Assembly (NCBI GenBank): GCA_022562375.1
Contig: JADFPK010000088.1
Span: forward strand, 1-7,283
Reading direction: 5' to 3'
Origin: Pseudomonadota bacterium
GTDB taxonomy: Bacteria > Pseudomonadota > Alphaproteobacteria > SMXQ01
Length of the DNA stretch: 7,283 nucleotides
Shown: positions 1 through 5,603 of the stretch, one piece after another
Layout: every line of letters begins with the position of its first letter
Position numbering within the stretch: the first letter of the stretch is position 1
Notes under the pieces: model-generated
What the model saw: only the letters and a program-made list of their open reading frames with translations
Told to the model about the DNA's origin: nothing
The model's database searches: none
Made by a program: the position numbers and the translations under genes

Positions 1-941
1 TCCGCCGTCTCGAGCGCCGGCACGCGGATGAGGGCGTTGGTCATCAATATCTCGAACTGGTCCCAATCCTCGTTCAGCAGGGTGAACTCGAAGCCATCGG
101 GGATGCCGTCCATGCCCCAGGGCTTGGCCTCGGGCTCGAAGCCGCCCATGACGAGGCCGCCGACCTCCTCCTTGAAGTAGATATAGCCGTCGGGATCGCG
201 CAGCACCGGCAGATCGGCGGTGACGCCGTCGATCTCCTTGGTGACGATGTACATATGCTCGGCCGAATAAAGCGGCACCGAGACGCCGCACATGCGCCCC
301 ACCTGCCGCCCCCACTGGCCGGCGCAGTTGACGACGACGTCACAAGTGATGGCGCCGTTATCGGTCGCGACCCCGGTGACGGCGCCGCCGGCGATGTCGA
401 TGCCGGTGACCTTGACCCGCTCGAACATCTTGACGCCGCCGGCGCGCGCACCCTTGGCCAGCGCCTGGGTCACGTCCGACGGGTTGACCTTGCCGTCGCC
501 CGGGATCCAGACACCGCCGATGAGGTCGTCGGCGCGCATCATCGGCCACAGCCGCCCGGCCTCTTCGGCGCCGATCACCTCGGCCTCGACGCCGTGGGCC
601 CGGGCCATGGAGGCGGTGCGCTTGAGCAGGGTCATGCGGTCAGGCGTACGGGCGACGGCGAGGCTGCCGCAGCGCTTCCAGCCCGTCGCCTGGCCGGTCT
701 CGGCCTCGAGGTTTTCATAGAGCTCGCAGGAGTAACGAATGAGGCGGGTCAGGTTCTGGTGCGCCCGCAACTGGCCGACCAGCCCGGCGGCGTGCCATGT
801 CGCGCCGCAACTGAGCTGGCCCTGCTCGAGGAGCACGATTTCGCGCCAGCCGATCTTGGCCAGATGATAGGCGACGGAACAGCCGACGATGCCGCCGCCG
901 ATGATCACCGCCCGGGCCTGGGTGGGTAAGGTTTGGTCCAT
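1..941 (-). CDS. FAD-dependent dehydrogenase, dimethylglycine/sarcosine dehydrogenase family (N-terminal part, runs off window)
   Basis: Reading the minus strand from ATG at 941 gives 313 intact codons with no stop up to the window edge. The N-terminus has a dinucleotide-binding fold: GGGIVG at residues 15-20 (GxGxxG) and an acidic residue ending the second strand (E39). TWHAAGL at 49-55 follows; in dimethylglycine and sarcosine dehydrogenases the histidine of this motif (here H50) carries covalently bound FAD. Later segments (CAGQWGR, YIYFKEEVGGLVMGGFEPEAKPWG) are typical of the DAO/DMGDH fold. Full-length relatives of roughly 800 residues carry a C-terminal GcvT-like folate-binding domain; whether this one does lies outside the window. 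Known members oxidise N-methylated glycines, passing the methyl carbon to tetrahydrofolate. It begins 17 bp after the alcohol dehydrogenase stop and is probably the fourth gene of the operon. Its Shine-Dalgarno sequence is weak. Family assignment is firm; the substrate is unknown. Confidence 0.9.
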   Translation of the reverse strand, partial: MDQTLPTQARAVIIGGGIVGCSVAYHLAKIGWREIVLLEQGQLSCGATWHAAGLVGQLRAHQNLTRLIRYSCELYENLEAETGQATGWKRCGSLAVARTPDRMTLLKRTASMARAHGVEAEVIGAEEAGRLWPMMRADDLIGGVWIPGDGKVNPSDVTQALAKGARAGGVKMFERVKVTGIDIAGGAVTGVATDNGAITCDVVVNCAGQWGRQVGRMCGVSVPLYSAEHMYIVTKEIDGVTADLPVLRDPDGYIYFKEEVGGLVMGGFEPEAKPWGMDGIPDGFEFTLLNEDWDQFEILMTNALIRVPALETA

Positions 942-958
942 GGGGTCCCGCGCCAGCC

Positions 959-2137
959 TTACTCCAGCCTTCCGTCGAACGCCGCGCGATAGATCGAAAG
1001 CATCTCCTCGGGTCCGGCCGGGACCGGGTTGGTGGCGGCGGTCGGATCCTTGGCCGCCATTTCGGCCAGTTCCGGAAGGCGGCCCTCCTCGACGCCGAGG
1101 TCCTTCGCCGTCGGCGGGATGTCCAGCTCCGCCCGCAGGCGCAACAGCCAATCGAGCACGGCGTCGAAGGAAGGTTCGGCCAACGCCAGTGCGCGGGCGA
1201 GACGCGCCATCTTGCCCTCGATCGCGGCGCGGTTGAAGACGCAGACATAGGGCAGGAACACGGCGTTGGTGAGCCCATGGTGGGTGTCATAGAGCGCGCC
1301 GACCGGGTGGCTCAGGGAATGGACGGCGCCGAGCCCCTTCTGGAAGGCGACGGCGCCCATGCTGGCCGCCGCCATCATGTGCGCCCTGGCGGCAAGGTCC
1401 TGGCCGTCGCCATAGGCCACCGGCAGCCATTCCTTGATCAGGCGCAGGGCCTCCACCGCGATGCCGTCGGCCATGGGATGGAAACCGGGCGCGGCGAACG
1501 CCTCGAAGCTGTGGGCAAGCGCGTCCATCCCCGTCGCCGCCGTGATCCCAGGCGGCAGCGTCAGGGTCAGCGCCGGATCGGCGATGACGATGCCCGGCAT
1601 CATCTTCGGGTGGAAGATGATCTTCTTGGTCCCGGTCTCCTCGCAAAGCAGCACCGCGGCGCGCCCGGTCTCCGACCCCGTTCCCGCCGTCGTCGGCACC
1701 GCCACCACCGGGGCGAGGCCTTCGGTATTGGCGCCGGTCCAGTTGTCGCCGACATCCTCGAAGTCCCAGGCCGGGCGGTCCTGGGCGACCATGAAGGCCA
1801 CCGCCTTGCCGGCGTCGATCCCGCTGCCGCCGCCAAAGGCGATGACGCCGTCATGGCCGCCCGAGCGGTAGGCGTCGACGCCGGTGGCGACGTTGCCGCC
1901 CGTCGGGTTGGGCTTGACGTCCGAGAAGACGCCGACGCCGAGGCCCGCGTCTTCACAAATCTTCACCGCGTCGGCGACCATGGGAAGGGCGGCGAGACCA
2001 GAGTCGGTGATGAGCAGGGGACGCTTCATGCCAAGCGCGGCACACGCCTCGGCCAATTCGGCGATCCTGCCGGCGCCGAAGCGGAACTCGGTCGGATAGG
2101 CCCAATCGCCCCTGAGTCCGGTGTTGCCGTCGGCCAT
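959..2137 (-). CDS. Iron-containing (group III) alcohol dehydrogenase
   Basis: This 392-residue protein has the usual length and signatures of Fe-ADH family enzymes (FucO, 1,3-propanediol and butanol dehydrogenases), which interconvert alcohols and aldehydes with NAD(P) in the cytoplasm. The N-terminal nucleotide-binding half has GGGSGID at 102-108 with K111, then PTTAGTGSE at 148-156. The C-terminal helical half holds the four expected metal ligands: D205 and H209 in MDALAH, H273 in AVHSLSH, and H287 in DTHHG. The 4- and 14-residue spacings match FucO (D196/H200, H263/H277). H277 matches the extra conserved active-site histidine. The ATG at 2137 is preceded by GAGGGGA with 9-nt spacing, a good ribosome binding site. 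It lies 34 bp after the aldehyde dehydrogenase and 17 bp before the flavoprotein. Placed next to the aldehyde dehydrogenase, it probably oxidises an alcohol group whose aldehyde product goes to that enzyme. The substrate cannot be read from sequence. Confidence 0.93.
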   Translation of the reverse strand: MADGNTGLRGDWAYPTEFRFGAGRIAELAEACAALGMKRPLLITDSGLAALPMVADAVKICEDAGLGVGVFSDVKPNPTGGNVATGVDAYRSGGHDGVIAFGGGSGIDAGKAVAFMVAQDRPAWDFEDVGDNWTGANTEGLAPVVAVPTTAGTGSETGRAAVLLCEETGTKKIIFHPKMMPGIVIADPALTLTLPPGITAATGMDALAHSFEAFAAPGFHPMADGIAVEALRLIKEWLPVAYGDGQDLAARAHMMAAASMGAVAFQKGLGAVHSLSHPVGALYDTHHGLTNAVFLPYVCVFNRAAIEGKMARLARALALAEPSFDAVLDWLLRLRAELDIPPTAKDLGVEEGRLPELAEMAAKDPTAATNPVPAGPEEMLSIYRAAFDGRLE

Positions 2138-2171
2138 GGCGTTCGCTCCCCTCTTCCCTACCCAAACGCCG

Positions 2172-3563
2172 CTAGAGCGCGGTGCGCAAGTGGAACGACT
2201 TGGGACGGGTCAGGTGCTGGTAAGCCAGCGTCGAGAGGGCGCAGCCCCGCCCCGATTCCTTGACCCCGGTCCATGCCAGCGCCGGGTCGAGAGTATCGCA
2301 GCGGTTCATGAACCAGGTGCCGACCTCGACCCGATCGCCGATGCCGATGGCCGCTTCCTCGTCCGCCGTCCAGATCGAGGCGGTGAGACCGTAGGGGCTG
2401 TCGTTCATCAGGGCGACCGCTTCGGCGTCGGAACTCACCTTCATGATGCCGGCGACGGGGCCGAAAGTCTCCTCGCGCATCACCGCCATGGAATGATCGA
2501 CGCCTGTCAGCACCTGGGGCGCGAGATAGGGCGTCCCTTCCTCATCGTTGGCGAAGCCGCCGGGATCGATCAGCGCCTTGGCGCCCGCCGCGACGGCGTC
2601 GGCGATCTGCGCCCGCACGTGATCGGCGGCGGCCGCCCGCACCATCGGACCGAGCGTCGTGGCGCGGTCGATGGGATCGCCGAGGACGTATGCGCGGGTC
2701 AGCTCCACGAAGCCGTCGACGAAGCGGTCATGGATATCGGCGTGGGCGTAGATGCGCTCGATGGCGCAGCACGACTGGCCCGAGTTGAAGAACGCCCCGT
2801 CGGCCAGATTCTCGATCGCATGATCGAGATCGGCATCGGCGCGCACATAGGCCGGATCCTTGCCGCCGAGCTCGAGCCCGACGCCGATGAAACGCCCGGC
2901 GGCGGCCGTCTCCACCCTCCGCCCGCCCGGGACCGAGCCGGTGAAGGCGACGAAGTCGATACCCTCGGCGGCGATCATCCTCTCGGCCTGGGCGTGATCG
3001 AGGTGGAGGTACTGGAAGACACCCTCGGGCAGGCCGGCTTCGGTAAAGGCCTCGGCCATGCGCTCCGCCGCAAGCGGCGTCTGGGAGGAAGGCTTCAGGA
3101 TCACCGCGTTCCCCGCCATGATCGCCGGGATGACCGAGTTGACCGCCGTCAGGTAGGGGTAGTTCCAGGGCGCGATGGTGAAGACGACACCGAGGGGTGC
3201 GCGGCGGATGAAGCGGGTGAAGCCGTCCTTGGGCTCGATCCCGAGATCGGCGAGGGCATCGGCCGCGGCGGCGATCATGTAACGCGCGCGTTCCTCGAAC
3301 CCGCGCACTTCGCCCGGCGCGAAGCGGATGGGGCGGCCCATCTGCCAACTGATTTCCTCGGCGATGGCCGCGCCCTTGGCGACGAAGGCGTCGACGGCGG
3401 CCGAACAATACCCCGCGCGGGCCGCCACCGGCACGCGCTTCCAGCTGGCTTGCGCGTCGGCCGCGCGCTTCAGGGCATCGGCGATCCCGGCCTCGCCGGC
3501 GAAGGGGCGTTCGAGGTAGACGCTGCCGTCGACCGGCGTGATGGTGCTGAATTTCCCGGCCAT
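2172..3563 (-). CDS. NAD(P)-dependent aldehyde dehydrogenase
   Basis: A 463-residue member of the ALDH superfamily, which oxidises aldehydes to carboxylic acids in the cytoplasm. Visible landmarks in order: APWNYP at 131-136 (N134 oxyanion asparagine), LKPS with cofactor lysine K157, FTGS at 207-210 for nucleotide binding, LELGGKDP with general base E231, NSGQSCCA with catalytic cysteine C265 in the GQxC position, EETFGPV at 364-370, and a C-terminal WTGVKESGRG at 431-440. No catalytic residue is missing. The length is slightly short for the superfamily because of a trimmed N-terminus, as in YneI/succinate-semialdehyde-type members. The start ATG at 3563 has only a weak purine-rich GAGAG upstream. 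It lies 54 bp behind the glutamine synthetase-like gene and 34 bp before the alcohol dehydrogenase. In gamma-glutamylated polyamine catabolism the equivalent enzyme (PuuC) acts on gamma-glutamyl-aminoaldehyde. A similar role here is an inference. Confidence 0.95.
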   Translation of the reverse strand: MAGKFSTITPVDGSVYLERPFAGEAGIADALKRAADAQASWKRVPVAARAGYCSAAVDAFVAKGAAIAEEISWQMGRPIRFAPGEVRGFEERARYMIAAAADALADLGIEPKDGFTRFIRRAPLGVVFTIAPWNYPYLTAVNSVIPAIMAGNAVILKPSSQTPLAAERMAEAFTEAGLPEGVFQYLHLDHAQAERMIAAEGIDFVAFTGSVPGGRRVETAAAGRFIGVGLELGGKDPAYVRADADLDHAIENLADGAFFNSGQSCCAIERIYAHADIHDRFVDGFVELTRAYVLGDPIDRATTLGPMVRAAAADHVRAQIADAVAAGAKALIDPGGFANDEEGTPYLAPQVLTGVDHSMAVMREETFGPVAGIMKVSSDAEAVALMNDSPYGLTASIWTADEEAAIGIGDRVEVGTWFMNRCDTLDPALAWTGVKESGRGCALSTLAYQHLTRPKSFHLRTAL

Positions 3564-3617
3564 GGGCGGTCTCTCTATCGCCGGACCGAGGGCCCGGTGG
3601 GTGACGCCTTTGGGCGC

Positions 3618-4985
3618 TTAGATGATCTCAAAGTAGCGCTCCATCTCCCAGTCGGTGATGTGCTTGCGGAACTCCCGCTCCTCCCACTCGCGCGAGGCGG
3701 CGTAATGCTCGACGAAGTCATCGCCGAACCACTGGCGCGCCACCTTCGAGGATTTGAGGCGCTGGGCCGCCTCCCACAGGGTCGCCGGCAAGGCCAGGCG
3801 CTTCGGGAACTTCTTGTCGTAGGCGTTGCCCACCACCGGCGCCTCGGGCTCGGCCTTGGTCTCGATCCCCCAAAGGCCCGACGCCAGGGCGGCGGCGTAG
3901 GCGATGTAGGGATTGGCGTCGGCGGCGGTGATGCGGTACTCGACCCGCTGGGCCTTTTCCGAGCCGCAGATCGCACGCAACGCGCAGGTGCGGTTGTCCA
4001 CCCCCCAACTGGCCTCGGTCGGCGCCCAGAAGCCGGGGATCAGCCGGGTGAAGGAATTGACCGTCGGCGCGATCATCGACAGCAACTCCCCCATCAACTT
4101 CTGCTGGCCGCCGATGAAATGGCGCATGGTATCGGAGATGTTGTCGGGCGCCTCGGGCGCATAGAAGACCGGCTTGGCGTTGGTGTCCTTGAGCGAGATG
4201 TGGATGTGGCCGCTCTGGCCGGGCCAGTCGGACGACCACTTGGCCATGAAGGTGGCCATCTTATCGTTGCGTTGCGCCACCACCTTGGTGAAGGTCTTGA
4301 ACAGCGCCGCCTTGTCCGCCGACGCCACGCCGCCATCGACCGCGATCGCCGCCTCGAGCACGCCGGGTCCGGTCTCCTCGTGCAGGGCTTCGAGGCCGAA
4401 ATCCATACCCTCGCAAAGCCCGAGAAGCTGGCGGTAGAAATCCGCGTGCACCGCGGTGCGCAGCACCGAATAGCCGAAGGAACCGGGCGTCATCGGCTTG
4501 AGGTTACGGTAGTGCTTCTCGCGCACCGAATGCGGCGTCTCGTCGAAGAGGAAGAATTCATACTCGAAGCCGGCGTAGGGCTCGAAGCCCGTGGCGCGGC
4601 AACGCTCGATCACCCGGCGCAGCAAGCCTCTGGGGCAAAGCTTGTCGGCCGGCGGCGCGAACTCGCAAAGGAAGAACAGGGCGCCGTCCTCGAACGGGAT
4701 GTCGCGGCAGCTTTCCGGCAATATGCGCACCTTTGCGTCCGGGTAGCCGGTGTGCCAGCCGGTATAGCTGACATTGTCGTAAAGCCGATCGTGGGAATCC
4801 CAACCCAGCACCACGTCACAGAAGCCGAAGCCGCCGTCGAGCGCCGAGAAGAACTTCGCCGCCGATATGTACTTGCCGCGCATGATGCCGTCGATATCGA
4901 ACAGGCCGACCTTGACGTGGCTGAGCTTGCGCTTCTCGACGATCTCGCGGGCGCCGGCGGCGTCGGTCACCTTTCTCGGGTCCAT
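3618..4985 (-). CDS. Glutamine synthetase-family gamma-glutamyl-amine ligase (PuuA-like)
   Basis: A 455-residue type-I glutamine synthetase-fold enzyme. The N-terminal beta-grasp segment is HVKVGLFDIDGIMRGKYI (23-40), followed by GWDSHDRLYDN. Catalytic-domain residues seen are E141 and E143 in GFEYEFF, E204 and E211 in HEETGPG..LEAAI (metal sites), H260 and H262 in GHIHISL, R314 in SFTRLIPG, R332 and R337 in NRTCALRA, and E349/R351 in RVEYR. The tail (REWEEREFRKHITDWEMERYFEII) resembles that of PuuA-type enzymes rather than housekeeping GlnA. The region matching the GlnA adenylylation loop reads NAYDKKF instead of NLYDLPP, so GlnE control is unlikely. Such enzymes use ATP to join glutamate to an amine. 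The company of an aldehyde dehydrogenase, an alcohol dehydrogenase and a DAO-type flavoprotein supports amine catabolism over nitrogen assimilation. An in-frame ATG at 5081 exists, but the start at 4985 has a GAGGGAG ribosome binding site 6 nt upstream and an N-terminus fitting the family. The amine substrate is unknown. Confidence 0.93.
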   Translation of the reverse strand: MDPRKVTDAAGAREIVEKRKLSHVKVGLFDIDGIMRGKYISAAKFFSALDGGFGFCDVVLGWDSHDRLYDNVSYTGWHTGYPDAKVRILPESCRDIPFEDGALFFLCEFAPPADKLCPRGLLRRVIERCRATGFEPYAGFEYEFFLFDETPHSVREKHYRNLKPMTPGSFGYSVLRTAVHADFYRQLLGLCEGMDFGLEALHEETGPGVLEAAIAVDGGVASADKAALFKTFTKVVAQRNDKMATFMAKWSSDWPGQSGHIHISLKDTNAKPVFYAPEAPDNISDTMRHFIGGQQKLMGELLSMIAPTVNSFTRLIPGFWAPTEASWGVDNRTCALRAICGSEKAQRVEYRITAADANPYIAYAAALASGLWGIETKAEPEAPVVGNAYDKKFPKRLALPATLWEAAQRLKSSKVARQWFGDDFVEHYAASREWEEREFRKHITDWEMERYFEII

Positions 4986-4991
4986 CTCGCT

Positions 4992-4998
4992 CTCCCTC
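4992..4998 (-). promoter_or_regulatory. Shine-Dalgarno sequence deciding the ligase start
   Basis: On the minus strand GAGGGAG ends 6 nt before the ATG at 4985. It favours this start over the in-frame ATG at 5081, whose 32 extra codons would cover the palindrome at 5021-5033 and encode a low-similarity, charged extension. Confidence 0.75.
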
Positions 4999-5004
4999 GA
5001 TACC

Positions 5005-5033
5005 GGTCCGCTGTCATCGCGCGGACGGTCCGC
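5005..5033. promoter_or_regulatory. Candidate operator: palindrome plus extra half-site
   Basis: Positions 5021-5033 read GCGGACGGTCCGC, a palindrome with 6-bp arms around one central base. The right-hand word GGTCCGC (5027-5033) recurs in the same orientation at 5005-5011, exactly 22 bp away, about two helical turns. The sites lie 20-48 bp upstream of the ligase start codon, in the leader or promoter of the presumed operon. This geometry suits a dimeric or tetrameric repressor/activator. In RNA, GTCCGC/GCGGAC could also form a short leader hairpin. No regulator gene is present in the window, so the role is inferred. Confidence 0.35.
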
Positions 5034-5157
5034 CAATCGGCTTTTTTGGCTCCGAACACTCCTGTTTTGCCAAGGAATCAAGCATTTGTACAGCGAAGCT
5101 TGGCGGGAAATCCGGGCGATAGGTTTAGCGAGGGCTTAGGAGCCGAGCGCCCTCCCC

Positions 5158-5176
5158 CCCGCTGGGGACCAGCGGG
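5158..5176 (-). terminator. GC-rich stem-loop after the aldo/keto reductase remnant
   Basis: CCCGCTGG at 5158-5165 pairs perfectly with CCAGCGGG at 5169-5176 around a 3-nt loop. Read on the minus strand it begins 5 nt after the stop codon of the reductase remnant, where a terminator would sit. It is followed on that strand by a G-rich run (part of the C7 run at 5154-5160) instead of a T-tract, so it is at best a non-canonical terminator. Confidence 0.3.
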
Positions 5177-5181
5177 CCCTG

Positions 5182-5328
5182 CTAAACGTTCTTGTCCGCC
5201 CGATCGCCCCTGTAGCGCGGGCCCTTGGCGCCGCCATCGCGGGGAAATATGCCGTCGATTCGCGCAAGATCGTCGGCGCCGAGCGCGACATCGGGGGCCC
5301 GGATGCAGACCGCGAAGCCGGCGCCGGG
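5182..5328 (-). pseudogene. Remnant of an aldo/keto reductase-like gene (C-terminal tail only)
   Basis: In the minus-strand frame ending at TAG (5184-5182) there are 48 codons. Their second half reads PDVALGADDLARIDGIFP, followed by GAKGPRY. This resembles the C-terminal tail of alphaproteobacterial aldo/keto reductases, which commonly end in patterns like VxLxxxDLARIDAxFPPGxAxGxRYP. The rest of the expected barrel, some 270-300 residues, is absent. The frame meets a TGA at 5331-5329, at the edge of the palindromic element, and resemblance fades before about residue 11 of the fragment. The likely history is a gene once upstream of the ligase whose 5' part was lost by deletion or rearrangement, perhaps connected with arrival of the repeat element. 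The resemblance is from memory of the family, over a short segment. Confidence 0.42.
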
Positions 5329-5331
5329 TCA

Positions 5332-5363
5332 AGAGCGGTTCTTGGTAGATAGGAACCATTTGA
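5332..5363 (+). repeat. Left terminal inverted repeat
   Basis: It begins AGAGCGGTTCTTGG and pairs with 5567-5599 with two mismatches and one single-base gap. The longest uninterrupted match is 15 bp, CTTGGTAGATAGGAA (5341-5355). Confidence 0.8.
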
Positions 5364-5460
5364 CCGGGATGATTTTGCGCCCTGGCTAGGCGCGGAATGC
5401 GCGGTGATGCTGGCGCATCACAAGCTTTTCGCAACGACGCCAGGGCGCAAAATCACCCGG
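5364..5460. repeat. Internal hairpin 1 of the palindromic element
   Basis: The left arm 5364-5386 and right arm 5439-5460 are complementary over 22 bp with a single bulged A (5369); the core is GATTTTGCGCCCTGG. A nested stem, GTGATGC (5404-5410) with GCATCAC (5414-5420), has a 4-nt loop. Near-perfect pairing suggests recent origin or selection for structure. Confidence 0.75.
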
Positions 5461-5472
5461 CCATAGGTCGAG

Positions 5473-5561
5473 GCAAATCGGCCCCTCGGCGGCGTTGCGA
5501 CGCTTGCCCGATGCTCAAGCATCGCGCGGCGCGCCGCGCCTTGCCGAAGGAGCCGATTTGC
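5473..5561. repeat. Internal hairpin 2 of the palindromic element
   Basis: The arms 5473-5490 and 5543-5561 (GCAAATCGGC at the outer end) pair with one mismatch and one gap. Inside are GATGCT/AGCATC (5510-5523, 2-nt centre) and a perfect 16-bp palindrome GCGCGGCGCGCCGCGC at 5524-5539. It is a diverged, oppositely oriented relative of hairpin 1. Confidence 0.72.
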
Positions 5562-5566
5562 ACCCA

Positions 5567-5599
5567 TCAAATTGATTCCTATCTACCAAGTACCGCTCT
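5567..5599 (-). repeat. Right terminal inverted repeat
   Basis: Its reverse complement begins AGAGCGGTACTTGG and matches the left end at 30 of 33 aligned positions. It ends 4 bp before the DUF6352-type stop codon (5606-5604 on the minus strand), so that gene was left intact. Confidence 0.8.
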
Positions 5600-5603
5600 A
5601 GCT

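Larger units (their letters stand above)
4986..5157. other. Leader/upstream region of the ligase operon, no gene seen
   Basis: This stretch contains the ribosome binding site and candidate operator described separately. It is less GC-rich around 5041-5100, as expected for a promoter region, with a T-run at 5042-5047. I found no convincing sigma-70 (-35/-10) pair and no sigma-54 GG-N10-GC signature on the minus strand. Open frames crossing it have no family resemblance. Confidence 0.4.
5332..5599. mobile_element. 268-bp palindromic element with terminal inverted repeats (MITE/REPIN-like)
   Basis: The ends are 32/33-bp imperfect inverted repeats starting AGAGCGGT. Inside are two hairpins, 5364-5460 and 5473-5561, separated by a 12-bp spacer (5461-5472). 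Reading the first hairpin on the minus strand and the second on the plus strand shows that they are related: shared words in the same order are CGTTGCGA, GCTTG, GATGC, GCATC, CGCG, CCGCGCCT and GCC. The whole element is therefore one long imperfect inverted repeat of two arms of about 128 bp, each able to fold on its own. It contains no credible gene and no obvious flanking target duplication (left flank GGGTCA, right flank AGCTTC). It lies 4 bp from the stop codon of the DUF6352-type gene and 3 bp from the reductase remnant. The architecture suits a non-autonomous transposon mobilised in trans; a structured RNA is the alternative. I do not recognise it as a named family. Confidence 0.65.

Noticed and set aside
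255..929. Plus-strand open frame of 224 codons opposite the flavoprotein
   Set aside because: It is a shadow of the minus-strand dehydrogenase, which has clear motifs; the plus-strand product resembles nothing.
3618..4985. Identification as gamma-glutamylmethylamide synthetase (GmaS) or housekeeping GlnA
   Set aside because: The N-terminus (KVGLFDIDGIMRGKYI), GWDSHDRLYDN and the C-terminal tail fit PuuA-like ligases better. The GlnA adenylylation motif is absent.
5046..5073. TTGGC...GCCAA inverted repeat as a regulator site
   Set aside because: Five-base arms 18 bp apart are expected by chance in this composition, and the spacing fits no regulator type that I know.
4986..5081. Longer N-terminus for the ligase from the ATG at 5081
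   Set aside because: The extra 32 residues do not resemble the family, would cover the palindromic leader, and the ATG at 4985 has a much better ribosome binding site.
2121..5348. A 1075-codon open frame on the plus strand
   Set aside because: It lies antisense to three well-supported enzymes and the reductase remnant, shows no domain resemblance and has the low-complexity composition produced by the complement of GC-rich codons.
5332..5599. The palindromic element as an intrinsic terminator of the DUF6352-type gene
   Set aside because: None of its stems is followed by a T-tract, and its TIRs plus paired-unit design are far more elaborate than a terminator, although it may incidentally affect transcription.
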